A stretch of 64,000 nt of DNA from Sulfobacillus thermosulfidooxidans (GCF_001280565.1 NZ_LGRO01000001.1:1798001-1862000), one strand, 5' to 3'; shown: positions 47,468 through 57,128, counted from the first letter of the stretch. Numbers and translations: made by a program. The notes: generated by a model from the letters alone, not told the origin.

Positions 47468-49822
47468 CTAGGATACTGTTAGCCCATGTTGTTTCAATAC
47501 TTCCCAGATTTTCCACGGGAACAAGGGAATCTCAAGATTGGTGACACCATACGGAGCCAAGGCGTCGACTACTGCGTTAACAAATGCAGCAGGAGATCCA
47601 ACATTGGGAGATTCACCTACGCCTTTGGCCCCTATAGGATGGTGTGGTGAGGGAGTGACGGTACGACCCGTTTCCCAGTGCGGAGTTTCTACAGCGGTTG
47701 GCACCAAGTAATCCATGAAATTAGGGGCTAGATTGTTACCATCAGAATCAAAGGCAATTTCTTGCATGAAGGCAATGCCAAAGCCTTCAGTAAGTCCTCC
47801 ATGGATTTGTCCTTCGACCACCATCGGATTGATGACTGTTCCACAATCATCTACTGCAACAAACCGTTCCACATGCACTTGTCCCGTCCCCCGATCAATT
47901 GAGACAACAGCAATATAAGCACCATTGGGGAATGTCAGATTCGGCGGATCATAATAATAGGTTGCTTCCAACCCCGGTTCCATGCCTTCGGGCAAATTGG
48001 TATAGGCTGCCAAGGCCACATCTGCCATGGTCACACTGCGAGAACTTAATCCTTTTGCGGAAAATCGTGTCCCGTCCCATTGCACATCATCCTGGGATAC
48101 CTCGAGCAAATGAGCGGCAATTTGTTCGGCCTTCTTTCGGACGCGCCTGGCTGCCAGTGCCGCGGCTCCCCCTGCGGTTGGCGTACTACGACTAGCATAG
48201 GTTCCTAATCCGTAAGGTGCAGTATCGGTGTCACCTTCTTCAATGAGTACATCTGCCGCCGATAGTCCTAGTTCTTGCGCAATGAGTTGGGCAAACGTGG
48301 TTTCATGTCCTTGTCCTTGATGACGCGCGCCGAGTCGGGCAATGACTTTGCCTGTAGGATGGATCCGAATTTCACAGCTATCGAACATTTTGATGCCAAG
48401 AATATCAAAAGTATGGCTAGGACCTGCTCCAACAATTTCGGTAAACGTCGATATCCCAATGCCGACTAATTCGCCTTGTTCGCGCCGTTTTTCTTGCTCC
48501 CTTCGCATCTGAGAATAATCAATGATAGCAAGAGCGGTATCTAAGGTTTTAGCATAGTTTCCGCTGTCATAAACCCAACCCAATGGAGATTGATAAGGAA
48601 ACTCTTCAGGCGCAATAAAATTGCGCCGCCGCAATTCGACGGGATCGAGGCTGAGTCGGTAAGCCAGAGTATTCATCACCCGTTCAATCAAGAACGATGC
48701 TTCTGTCACTCGAAACGAACAACGATAAGCCACACCTCCTGGCGCTTTATTCGTATAAACCCCATCAACTTCGGCGAAGGCAACAGGAAAACGGTAGGAT
48801 CCGGTAACAATGGAAAATAATCCTGCAGGAAACTTGGAAGGGTCAGCAGCGGCATCAAAGGCTCCATGATCGGCAATGGTCGTGACCTTTAAAACCGTCA
48901 CATGACCATCTTCTGTGGCTCCGATCTCTGCTGTCATATGATAATCACGGGCAAAATTGGTAGTGGTAAGATTTTCTGTCCGCGTTTCTATCCATTTGAT
49001 GGGCTGCCCTAATTTTATCGACATAACCACAGCACAGACATAACCGGGATATACGGGTACTTTATTACCAAATCCTCCACCAATGTCGGGTGACACAACA
49101 TGAATCATATGCTCCGGAAGTCCAGACACCATAGCCAAGACAGTTCGATGCGCATGTGGTGCTTGTGAAGTAACATACCACGTGAGTTTGCCTGTAGAAT
49201 TCTGATAATCGGCGATACAACCGCATGGTTCCAGCGGAGCTGGATGGACTCTAGGCATCCGAATCTGTTCCTTCACTACCACCGGTGAGGAAGCCAATGC
49301 CGCATCCGTGTCTTCTTTGTTCCCCACTTCCCAATGAAAAATATGATTATTTGTCTGTTCGCGGTCTTCCCGGAGTATGGGAGCGTCACTACTTAAAGCA
49401 AAAAACGGATCCATAACCGGGGTGAGAGGCTCATACTCAACATCAACGCGGGACACGCCGTCTTCAGCTGCTTCCCTGGTTTCAGCCACAACGGCCGCAA
49501 CTTCTTGATACTGAAATAAGACCTTTCCGGTCGCTAAAACCATTTGCTGATCTCCAGCTAATGTCGGCATCCACGCCAAGTTCATCGCAGCTAAATCTTC
49601 CCCCGTGAGAACGGCCTTAACCCCTTTAACGGCATAAGCATCCTCAGTGCGAACAGATTTAATGCGGGCATGGGCATAAGGACTGCGAACCAGTGCCATA
49701 TAAAGCATATGCGGCAGAACAATATCGTCTAAATATCGCCCCTGCCCTCGAATAAACCGTGGATCTTCCTTGCGTTTTATAGCCTTACCTAAAGGTTGCG
49801 TTTCCGTAACATCCATACTCAT
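47468..49822 (-). CDS. coxL: Form I CO dehydrogenase, large subunit CoxL
   Basis: 784 residues. The form I active-site loop AYRCSFR is at 48710-48730, with the copper-binding Cys at residue 368. The cofactor-binding pieces are present, such as GGGFGNKVPVYPGYV (about residue 255) and ARHQGQGHETTFAQ, and the C-terminal Glu region GAKGVGESPNVGSPAAF. This enzyme oxidises CO with water to CO2, passing electrons to the small and medium subunits and then to quinone. The length is normal (about 800). The ATG overlaps coxS by four bases. The form II motif AYRGAGR is absent, so this is genuine aerobic CO oxidation, not a xanthine dehydrogenase paralogue. Confidence 0.95.
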   Translation of the reverse strand: MSMDVTETQPLGKAIKRKEDPRFIRGQGRYLDDIVLPHMLYMALVRSPYAHARIKSVRTEDAYAVKGVKAVLTGEDLAAMNLAWMPTLAGDQQMVLATGKVLFQYQEVAAVVAETREAAEDGVSRVDVEYEPLTPVMDPFFALSSDAPILREDREQTNNHIFHWEVGNKEDTDAALASSPVVVKEQIRMPRVHPAPLEPCGCIADYQNSTGKLTWYVTSQAPHAHRTVLAMVSGLPEHMIHVVSPDIGGGFGNKVPVYPGYVCAVVMSIKLGQPIKWIETRTENLTTTNFARDYHMTAEIGATEDGHVTVLKVTTIADHGAFDAAADPSKFPAGLFSIVTGSYRFPVAFAEVDGVYTNKAPGGVAYRCSFRVTEASFLIERVMNTLAYRLSLDPVELRRRNFIAPEEFPYQSPLGWVYDSGNYAKTLDTALAIIDYSQMRREQEKRREQGELVGIGISTFTEIVGAGPSHTFDILGIKMFDSCEIRIHPTGKVIARLGARHQGQGHETTFAQLIAQELGLSAADVLIEEGDTDTAPYGLGTYASRSTPTAGGAAALAARRVRKKAEQIAAHLLEVSQDDVQWDGTRFSAKGLSSRSVTMADVALAAYTNLPEGMEPGLEATYYYDPPNLTFPNGAYIAVVSIDRGTGQVHVERFVAVDDCGTVINPMVVEGQIHGGLTEGFGIAFMQEIAFDSDGNNLAPNFMDYLVPTAVETPHWETGRTVTPSPHHPIGAKGVGESPNVGSPAAFVNAVVDALAPYGVTNLEIPLFPWKIWEVLKQHGLTVS

Positions 49823-50328
49823 ACTTTTCTAGTCTCCTCTCCCATCCGGCGTTTGGCTTCTAGTACCGCTTTGACAATATTGACGTATCCAGTGCATCGG
49901 CAGAGATTCCCAGAAATCGCCCGACGTACCTCATGCTCGGTGAGATCTACAGAATTTCGTAGGAGGGCTGTGGTTGTCATTAGCATGCCCGGGGTACAAA
50001 ACCCGCATTGCAAGCCGTGATTGTCCCAAAACGCTTGTTGCAAGGGATGAAGTTGGCCATTGTGTCCCAGACCTTCTACCGTTTCAATATCATGACCGTC
50101 GGCTTGCACAGCCAAAACCGTACACGATTTAACTGGAACGCCATCTAAGAGTACAGTACAAACCCCACAACTTGTGGTATCACAACCCACATGAGTTCCC
50201 GTTAATCCAAGATTATCCCGAATGAAATAAGCTAGTAACGTTCGAGGTTCCGCCAAGGCATGGCGCGACTCCCCATTAATGGTGACGTGAACCATAATTT
50301 GATCATTTATAACCGTTCGACCCATCAT
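49819..50328 (-). CDS. coxS: CO dehydrogenase small subunit CoxS
   Basis: 169 residues, the usual size. Two [2Fe-2S] sites are visible: GCDTTSCGVC with a later Cys (CTV) for the plant-type ferredoxin cluster (about residues 49-70), and CGFCTPGM ... NLCRCTGY (about 112-152) for the second cluster. It passes electrons from the Mo-Cu centre towards FAD on CoxM. The start could be the second ATG (50325), since GGAGGTAAC precedes both. The gene is 33 bases after coxM and overlaps coxL by four. Confidence 0.95.
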   Translation of the reverse strand: MMGRTVINDQIMVHVTINGESRHALAEPRTLLAYFIRDNLGLTGTHVGCDTTSCGVCTVLLDGVPVKSCTVLAVQADGHDIETVEGLGHNGQLHPLQQAFWDNHGLQCGFCTPGMLMTTTALLRNSVDLTEHEVRRAISGNLCRCTGYVNIVKAVLEAKRRMGEETRKV

Positions 50329-50361
50329 GTTACCTCCAGTCCTTCGTTGGTTCAGACGATA

Positions 50362-51249
50362 TTAGGCAGACACATCCATCAGCCGTTGCCAGTCGTGATG
50401 TACGGCCGTTAGACCACGTTCTACAAAAACATTAACCATAGCCCGTTTGTACTCTTCACTGCCACGCCGATCCGTCACCGGATCAGATTCCTTGGCCGCC
50501 TCAGAGGCGACATGTCGAATGAGTTCGGGCGTTAAAGGATGACCCTGCAATAAGGATTCCGCCTTCACCGCAGCCAGGGGAGTCGCTCCCACGGCGGCTA
50601 ATCCAATACCAGCATCCAAAACAACCCCGTGGGGATCTAATACCAGTGTGACGGCAACCCCAACAACCGCAAAGTCCCCGACTTTTCGCTCAAGCTTCAA
50701 ATAACGCGCGCCCACAAATCCAGAATCGTAATGCAAGGGAATACGTATACCGGTGACCAATTCTTGCGGTTCAAGAACGGTCGTAAATGTATCCACAAAG
50801 AACTCGCGAAGAGGCACTTCCCGGGAACGATGTGCACTTTGGATGGATACCGATGCTTTGAGAGCCAATAATGCGGCCCCCCAATCAGCTGCGGGATCAG
50901 CGTGAGCTAGCGACCCCCCCATAGTTCCCCGATTTCTGACAAGAGGATCCGCAATATGCCTCGCCGTTTGGTGTAGTAAGGGAACGCGAGAATCTAGCAC
51001 ATACTCCCACTTGCGATGACGAACAAGGGCTCCGATATGAAGCAGGTGAGCCTGTTCCGTGACATTATCCCACGAGGAAATTCCATTGATGTCAATAAGA
51101 ATAGAAGGGGCTACCAAACGTAGCTTCATCATGGGTAACAAGCTTTGTCCCCCTGCTAGAATTTTAGTTTCATCTCCGTATTGCTCTAATAATCCGAATA
51201 TTTCTTCTACTGATCGGGGTGCATAATACTCAAAGGAATTAGGAAACAT
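50362..51249 (-). CDS. coxM: CO dehydrogenase medium subunit CoxM
   Basis: 295 residues of the FAD-binding PCMH family. KILAGGQSLLPMMKLR (about residues 30-45) and the NRGTMGGSLAHADPAADW segment (about 103-120) are the two FAD-binding motifs typical of CoxM. It receives electrons from CoxS and reduces quinone. It is the first gene of the cluster, with AAGGAGGATA before the ATG at 51249. The divergent two-component genes begin about 250 bases upstream. Confidence 0.94.
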   Translation of the reverse strand: MFPNSFEYYAPRSVEEIFGLLEQYGDETKILAGGQSLLPMMKLRLVAPSILIDINGISSWDNVTEQAHLLHIGALVRHRKWEYVLDSRVPLLHQTARHIADPLVRNRGTMGGSLAHADPAADWGAALLALKASVSIQSAHRSREVPLREFFVDTFTTVLEPQELVTGIRIPLHYDSGFVGARYLKLERKVGDFAVVGVAVTLVLDPHGVVLDAGIGLAAVGATPLAAVKAESLLQGHPLTPELIRHVASEAAKESDPVTDRRGSEEYKRAMVNVFVERGLTAVHHDWQRLMDVSA

Positions 51250-51342
51250 TCTTATCCTCCTTACTTATCTAAGAATGCTTGTCATCTAACAAGGCTTGTG
51301 TAAATTCTATTGTCATTGTGGCAATTGGAGCATTCATAAGCG

Positions 51343-51380
51343 ATACCTAAAAAGGTATATTCTCGTATCCTTTTTGGTAT
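51343..51380. promoter_or_regulatory. Inverted repeat between coxM and the sensor kinase
   Basis: Arms ATACCTAAAAAGG (51343-51355) and CCTTTTTGGTAT (51369-51380) pair across a 13-base centre with one extra base. The left half also forms its own short palindrome ATACCT/AGGTAT. The arms are TACC-rich, recalling the TACYYMT half-sites of NarL-type regulators, and such a regulator is encoded nearby at 52676-53302. It is a candidate operator for coxM, the kinase gene, or both. Confidence 0.45.
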
Positions 51381-51500
51381 TTTTTAAAAATTACCCGTAA
51401 AAACTTAAATCATAAGTGGTAATATAGAACTACCTTAAATAAATCGAAGACATCGTAAGTAGCAAACTGGTGGTGTTGTTGCGAAAGAAAGGTTACACTC

Positions 51501-52688
51501 ATGGCGCTCAAAAAGGGACATACCGCCATTCCGTCCGATTTAACTAGACAGGTTCGTGAACTCGAAACGTTAATCATGCTTAACCAAAAAATTGCCATGC
51601 AGGTCGACCTCGACAGTCTCTTACAAACCATCGTTGATTGCGCTCGTGATCTCATTGGGGCTAAGATGGGTGGGCTCGTCGTCGTAGACGAGAATAATCC
51701 GCGCCAACTTCGGCATTTCAAAGTTTCTGGTGTCCCACCCGCCAAGGAACTGCCGAGAGGTCATGGATTGTTTATGGTTCCTTATCGCACTGGACAAGCC
51801 GTTCGGCTTGATCAAATCCCCTTGTCGCATCATGTCAATAAACCTCCCAATCATCCTCAGTTGGGGTCGTTTCTAGGAGTCCCTTTGAAATCCTTCGAGG
51901 CGTTACTAGGCAGCTTATTTTTGGCTGAAAGTCCGTGTGGTCGACATTTTACCCAACGAGATCAAGATTTGCTATCTGCCTTCGCCACGCAAGCAGCCAT
52001 TGCTCTTGAAAGTGTTCGCAGTCGTGATCAGTTGGCTAGAATTTTAGTGCTGGAAGAACGAGAGAGAATTAGCATGGCCCTGCATTCCTCAGTGGCCCAA
52101 ACCTTATTTTTGTTGAAAGTGGAAATAAGCCGATGCCAACAACATCTCCCTCAAAGCAACGAAGAATTACTAACTAGATTAACCGCCATGCAAGAACTTG
52201 CTGAAAAAGGACTGCGAGACGTGAAAACGGCAATTTTTTCTTTGACTGATAATGCCCCCTCCCGGGGATTAGTCCCATTAATTTCACAGATGTTGATAGA
52301 ATTCGAGAAAGAAACCGGGATCAAAACTAAGTTCTTATGCACGGGCAACGACCAAAAAATTGGCCCGGCCCCAATATCTGTTGCTCGTGATATTGTGCGT
52401 GAAGCGTTAACCAATATTCGGAAACATAGTCAAAGTGACATAGCGATAATAACATTATCGATAAAAGCTAATGAAACTATCCTCGCTATTCACGATATGG
52501 GAATAGGACTGCCCCCATCATGGCAGACTCCCCTTAGCTATGGCATCCGATCTATGGATACCTTGGCCCGCCGAATTGGAGGCCATTTTGCGATATTCGG
52601 TCATGACGAAGGTGGCACGACAGTCCGCGTTATTCTCCCTAATAATGCTAAACCGACTAAATCGAGGACCTCACCATGTATCGAGTAA
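51501..52688 (+). CDS. GAF-domain sensor histidine kinase
   Basis: 395 residues, no membrane helix, so a cytoplasmic sensor. An N-terminal GAF domain (about residues 35-170) should bind the signal. The HisKA_3 dimerisation region reads ERERISMALHSSVAQTLF (about 186-203); the phospho-acceptor His is present, but the usual following Asp is Ser. The ATPase domain has DIVREALTNIRKHSQ (N box), DMGIGLPP and the GIRSMDTLARRIGG glycine region. It overlaps the response-regulator gene by 13 bases. Divergent position next to coxM suggests control of CO oxidation, but the signal (CO, redox or oxygen) is unknown. Confidence 0.88.
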   Translation: MALKKGHTAIPSDLTRQVRELETLIMLNQKIAMQVDLDSLLQTIVDCARDLIGAKMGGLVVVDENNPRQLRHFKVSGVPPAKELPRGHGLFMVPYRTGQAVRLDQIPLSHHVNKPPNHPQLGSFLGVPLKSFEALLGSLFLAESPCGRHFTQRDQDLLSAFATQAAIALESVRSRDQLARILVLEERERISMALHSSVAQTLFLLKVEISRCQQHLPQSNEELLTRLTAMQELAEKGLRDVKTAIFSLTDNAPSRGLVPLISQMLIEFEKETGIKTKFLCTGNDQKIGPAPISVARDIVREALTNIRKHSQSDIAIITLSIKANETILAIHDMGIGLPPSWQTPLSYGIRSMDTLARRIGGHFAIFGHDEGGTTVRVILPNNAKPTKSRTSPCIE

Positions 52689-53302
52689 TCATAGCCGATG
52701 ACCACGAACTGACCCGACGAGGTCTACGACAAGTCTTATCAGATACCCATGAATTTCGCGTAGTTGGTGAGGCAGCCGACGGGAATACAGCATGGGATCT
52801 CATCCAGAAATTTCATCCCGAAATCGCCTTGTTAGACATTCGCATGGATGGACTCCAAGGACCGGCAGTCTGCCGTTTAGTGAAGGACGCCGGTCTACCT
52901 ACGGCTTGCATTATCCTGACCAGTTATACGGATGAAATCTTATTACGGTCTGCGCTGGTCAATGGTGCCCGCGGTTATATCATTAAAGATGTTACAAGTC
53001 TGGAACTGATTGACAACATTCGGCAGGTTTTAACTCAGGGAGCTGTGTTAGACCCCAAATTGACAGCACATGTCATACGATGGGTTGAAGAGGATCATCT
53101 CAAATTCCCAGACCCGCTCAAACCCTTAGATATCCGTATTTTATCTCTCGTCGCTGAAGGCTTTACAAATAAAGAAATTGGTATGACCCTAAATCTCTCT
53201 GAAAACACAGTTAAGGCGCATATCAACGCGATAGTCGAAACTCTTGGTGCCAAGAACCGTGTAGAAGCCGCCATCATTGCCTACCGCTACGGTTTGATAT
53301 AA
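52676..53302 (+). CDS. NarL/LuxR-type response regulator
   Basis: 208 residues. Receiver domain with the acidic pair DDH (residues 8-10), phospho-acceptor Asp in LLDIRMDG (about residue 54), TSY and the IIKD Lys. The C-terminal helix-turn-helix reads LVAEGFTNKEIGMTLNLS and ENTVKAHINAIVETLGAKNR, the LuxR/NarL DNA-binding domain. It is the partner of the upstream kinase (13-base overlap). Its target may be the TACC-rich inverted repeat in front of coxM. Confidence 0.92.
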   Translation: MYRVIIADDHELTRRGLRQVLSDTHEFRVVGEAADGNTAWDLIQKFHPEIALLDIRMDGLQGPAVCRLVKDAGLPTACIILTSYTDEILLRSALVNGARGYIIKDVTSLELIDNIRQVLTQGAVLDPKLTAHVIRWVEEDHLKFPDPLKPLDIRILSLVAEGFTNKEIGMTLNLSENTVKAHINAIVETLGAKNRVEAAIIAYRYGLI

Positions 53303-53706
53303 AAGACTTAGTGCTTTACCGCCTCCCTTTTAACTCTATCTGTTCAGATCCTCTCTCCCAACGAACTGCCGACGCCGAAAAGGATTCTTAACCTGTTACG
53401 CTGTTAAGAATGATGGGTTTTAGCCCAATTTCCCTTCCCTGTATGCATATCTTATTTATTTGTCAAGTCAATGGGGATTATGGAAACCTCTTTGCCTTAG
53501 GGACAAATTTTTCCAAGGTGTTCAAAATATCTCACCGAATTCCGACTCGATTTTCTCGAGACGGAGAAGTGAGTTGTATCTTTCTAGAGCCCAAAGATGA
53601 TTCGTGTTACAATTGCCGATATATGGCAAGAATGTTGTGAAAGAATTGAATAACTTATGACGCCCGTTATTTCTCTATTATAGTTGTCATGGAAAAGGAG
53701 ATCCCG
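53303..53706. other. Intergenic region between response regulator and nuclease-helicase
   Basis: About 400 bases with no supported gene. A 76-codon plus-strand frame at 53410-53640 lacks a domain and a good ribosome binding site. No clear hairpin terminator was seen after the response-regulator gene. Confidence 0.4.
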
Positions 53707-56700
53707 ATGCAACTCATTCATGGCCAATTCCTATTAACTGCCTCCGATGTGGTCGACCATCTCGAATGCCCTCAAAGAAGTTGGCTTAACCTGCAAGTCG
53801 TGCAAGGCGAGATGGAACCCCCTGCCCTTGACGATCCCCAGCAACAAATGTTAAGCCGCATGGGGAACGATAGGGAACACCAATACCGGAAAGAACTTCT
53901 CTCCCAAGGTTTGTCAGTATGGGACGGAACCCATGAACTTCCTCTTACAGAAAGGGTCCATTTAACACGCTTCGCTTTGCGTCGAGGTGAACCGGTTATC
54001 TATCAAGGCACCTTGCAGCAAGATATCTGGATTGGGACGCCGGATTTTCTGGTCCGACATGAGGGTTCCTCAAAGCTCGGTTCTTTTTCTTATCATGTCG
54101 AAGAAGTCAAATTAGCCCATCATGCCCGCGTTTCAGCACTCGTGCAAGCCACCTTCTATAGCCTTTTATTAGAGGCCATACAAGGGCAAGCGGCACCCAT
54201 CACTTTGATCTTGGGACAAAATGAACGGATGGATTTTCCTTCCGCATTTGCCCGTTCTTATGTCAAATTAGCCGCTTCTCGGCTCAAACACTGGATAAAG
54301 GATCCTGTCCCTTCATATCCCGATCCAAAGCCTGCCTGTGAATCCTGTATGTGGCTTAATATCTGCGAAGCTAAAAGACGCGAGGATGATCATCTCTGGT
54401 ATGTCGCCAACATTACCAAATCTCAAATGAAAAAATTACAGCAACACGGCATCCACACACTGAGTGCTTTAGCCCATACCGATCCTTCCTGGCATATCAA
54501 GGGCATGAGTAATGACACGTTACGACGATTAATCAAGCAAGCCCATCTGCAGTGGGAACAACGCACTTCTAATCAGGTGATTTTCGAGATACTCCCACCT
54601 CATGCGGAGCACGGATTTCACCGGCTTCCAGACCCGCAGCCCGGGGATGTCTATTTTGACTTGGAAGGAGATCCTTTAGCCGACGGAGGGCCTCTCGAGT
54701 ATCTTTTTGGATGGGTCGAAGTGGATAATCTGGGCAAGCCATCCTTTCACGCATTGTGGGCTCATGACCGCGTTCGTGAACGTCATAATTTCGAAACCTT
54801 TATGGACCGGATGATGGATCGTCTCGCCCGCTTCCCTCATATGCATATTTATCATTATGCTCCCTATGAACCCACCGCCTTGAAGCGGTTGATGGGACGT
54901 TATAGCACCAAGGAAGCAGAAGTCGATCATCTTCTTGCTCAACATATTCTCGTCGATTTATATCATATAGTCCGCCATAGCTTAATGGTTTCCCAAGAAT
55001 CTTATTCCATCAAATATTTAGAGCCCTTATATATGGAAAAACGTGATGGAGAAATCACCAATGCCGGAGCCAGTATTATCGCTTATGATCAGTGGAAACA
55101 ATCACATGATGACAAAATCCTCAAAGACATTGAAGCGTATAACCAAGATGATTGTCTGTCAACGTGGCGTCTTCATACCTGGCTTGTGGCTCGAAAACAG
55201 GAATTTATGGCTCAACACCTTGGGAGCATCACACAAAAACCCGCTCCGAATACACCTCCGCCGGCTTTTCAACGGATAGAGGACGACACCCAAACCTTGG
55301 TCGCGGCTCTTCTCAATTCTCTTGACCAAGAACCCAGTCCGAAAGCCCCAGAATACGCCCAGTGGATGCTTGCCCATCTGCTCAATTGGCACCGGCGTGA
55401 AGATAAAGCGGTGTGGTGGCAATATTTTGCACACCGGGATATGTCGTTGGAAGAGTTGATAGAAGATCCCGACAGTCTCGGCGGTTTGGAATTTGTGGGC
55501 ACGCGTCCAGACGGGAGTGATCTATACCGCTATCCTATGCAAGAACATAAAATCAATGTGGGAGATAAACCCGTAAATCCTGCGACTGGAAAGACGGCGG
55601 GAGAAGTAGTAGATGTCGATCCTGCTCAAGGTCTTATTGCTCTTAAGACACATGGCGAGCACTTTCAAGCCCTTATACCCCCAGGCCCTGTTCCCAATAA
55701 GGTTTTGAAGCGCGCACTTAAAGATTTGGCTTCTGCCGTTTTGAAACAAGGGATGGAGGGAACGGGCCAATTTATGGCTTTGAGGCGGCTTTTAATGCGC
55801 AAACGTCCTGAAATCCCGGGATGTTCCTCAGATGGTAGCCTGCGTCTTCCCGGTGAAGAGGCCAGTGCTGCAGCCAGACGCTGCGCTTTGGCATTAGATC
55901 ACCAATATTTGGCCATTCAAGGACCACCCGGTTCGGGAAAAAGTTATACAGCCTCTCACATCATCGTTGATTTGGTAAGTGCGGGAAAAACCGTTGGGAT
56001 CACGGCTCCAAGCCACCAAGTCATTCGCCATTTGCTTGAGGCCGTTGTTCTTAGGGCAAAGGAGCGGGGAATTCCCATTCAAGCTGTGCAAAAAGCCCCA
56101 GATAAGGGCGGCGTGTTGTCGCCATCATTACAGCTCTTAAACGATAATGACAAAGTTTTTACGGCATTTCGCAATGGAGCCCAGATTGTCGCAGGCACCG
56201 CCTGGCTCTTTGCCCGTCCCGAATGGCGTGAAATGTTAGATGCCCTCGTGATCGATGAAGCGGGGCAAATGTCCTTGGCCAACGCGCTGGCCGCAGGCCA
56301 AGCCGCCAAATCTCTCATTCTCTTAGGAGATCCCCAACAACTCCGTCAGCCCAGTCAAGGCCATCATCCACCGGGCGTAGACGTCTCAGTGTTAGAATAC
56401 ATTCTGCAAGGGGCTCAAACTATCGATCCCCGCTACGGCATATTTTTAGACATCACCCGCCGCATGCATCCAGCTATCACTCGCTATATTTCGCACATTG
56501 CCTATGATGACAAACTCACTTCACATCCCAACTGTGCCCGGCAAAATCTCAGCGGCAATACTTCCTGGCCTCACCCCGGTCTCTATTATGTTCCCGTATG
56601 GCATGACGGAAACCGGACTTCCTCGGAAGAAGAAGTGGGGGTGACGCGGCGGCTTGTTGTCGAGCTATTAGCAGCGACCTGGACTGATCAAGAAGGACAC

Positions 56701-57114
56701 ATCCGCCCTTTGACAGCTCACGATATCCTCATCGTCGCCCCTTATAACGCCCAAGTCACCAGACTTCGATCGGCTTTGCCCAAAGACGTTCGGGTCGGCA
56801 CGGTGGATAAATTTCAGGGGCAAGAAGCACCAGTTGTCATTTACAGTACAGCCGCGTCAAATCCCGATGACATTTCTCACGGATTGGAGTTTCTCTATAG
56901 CTTAAACCGGCTCAATGTCGCCATTTCACGGGCCCAAGGTGTCGCCATTTTGATTGCGAGTCCTCTATTGCTATTCCATAAGCCCCTTCATATTGAGCAT
57001 TTGAATTTGATTAATGCGCTTTGCGTGTTTGTTGAACAGAGTGAAATCGTTCCCTTAGCAAATCATTCACCGGTTCCCTCTTCGATCTTTGCCAAAGCCG
57101 TGACTGCTATTTAA
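53707..57114 (+). CDS. TM0106-type RecB-like nuclease with Dna2-like helicase
   Basis: About 1135 residues; start at 53707 behind AAGGAG. The N-terminal 230 residues are a RecB/Cas4-like nuclease: DVVDHLECPQRSWL at the start and CESCMWLNIC (about residues 213-222) as iron-sulfur Cys cluster. Next an RNase H-like domain begins GDVYFDLEGDPLADGG (about 320-335) with YNQDDCLSTWRL as a later acidic motif. The C-terminal 450 residues are a superfamily 1 helicase: GPPGSGKSYTAS (about 740), VIDEAGQM, LGDPQQLRQPSQG, VDKFQGQEAPVVIYS and NRLNVAISRAQ. Likely in DNA repair or end processing. Cas4 was rejected because of size and domain content. Confidence 0.85.
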   Translation: MQLIHGQFLLTASDVVDHLECPQRSWLNLQVVQGEMEPPALDDPQQQMLSRMGNDREHQYRKELLSQGLSVWDGTHELPLTERVHLTRFALRRGEPVIYQGTLQQDIWIGTPDFLVRHEGSSKLGSFSYHVEEVKLAHHARVSALVQATFYSLLLEAIQGQAAPITLILGQNERMDFPSAFARSYVKLAASRLKHWIKDPVPSYPDPKPACESCMWLNICEAKRREDDHLWYVANITKSQMKKLQQHGIHTLSALAHTDPSWHIKGMSNDTLRRLIKQAHLQWEQRTSNQVIFEILPPHAEHGFHRLPDPQPGDVYFDLEGDPLADGGPLEYLFGWVEVDNLGKPSFHALWAHDRVRERHNFETFMDRMMDRLARFPHMHIYHYAPYEPTALKRLMGRYSTKEAEVDHLLAQHILVDLYHIVRHSLMVSQESYSIKYLEPLYMEKRDGEITNAGASIIAYDQWKQSHDDKILKDIEAYNQDDCLSTWRLHTWLVARKQEFMAQHLGSITQKPAPNTPPPAFQRIEDDTQTLVAALLNSLDQEPSPKAPEYAQWMLAHLLNWHRREDKAVWWQYFAHRDMSLEELIEDPDSLGGLEFVGTRPDGSDLYRYPMQEHKINVGDKPVNPATGKTAGEVVDVDPAQGLIALKTHGEHFQALIPPGPVPNKVLKRALKDLASAVLKQGMEGTGQFMALRRLLMRKRPEIPGCSSDGSLRLPGEEASAAARRCALALDHQYLAIQGPPGSGKSYTASHIIVDLVSAGKTVGITAPSHQVIRHLLEAVVLRAKERGIPIQAVQKAPDKGGVLSPSLQLLNDNDKVFTAFRNGAQIVAGTAWLFARPEWREMLDALVIDEAGQMSLANALAAGQAAKSLILLGDPQQLRQPSQGHHPPGVDVSVLEYILQGAQTIDPRYGIFLDITRRMHPAITRYISHIAYDDKLTSHPNCARQNLSGNTSWPHPGLYYVPVWHDGNRTSSEEEVGVTRRLVVELLAATWTDQEGHIRPLTAHDILIVAPYNAQVTRLRSALPKDVRVGTVDKFQGQEAPVVIYSTAASNPDDISHGLEFLYSLNRLNVAISRAQGVAILIASPLLLFHKPLHIEHLNLINALCVFVEQSEIVPLANHSPVPSSIFAKAVTAI

Positions 57115-57128
57115 CAGGGAGTTTTCCC

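Noticed and set aside
47468-51249. Xanthine dehydrogenase or nicotinate dehydrogenase
   Set aside because: CoxL has AYRCSFR and the cluster includes coxD, coxE and coxG, which are characteristic of form I CO dehydrogenase.
53707-57114. Cas4 belonging to the CRISPR array
   Set aside because: The protein is about five times too long, contains RNase H-like and superfamily 1 helicase domains, and lies far from the array with unrelated genes between.
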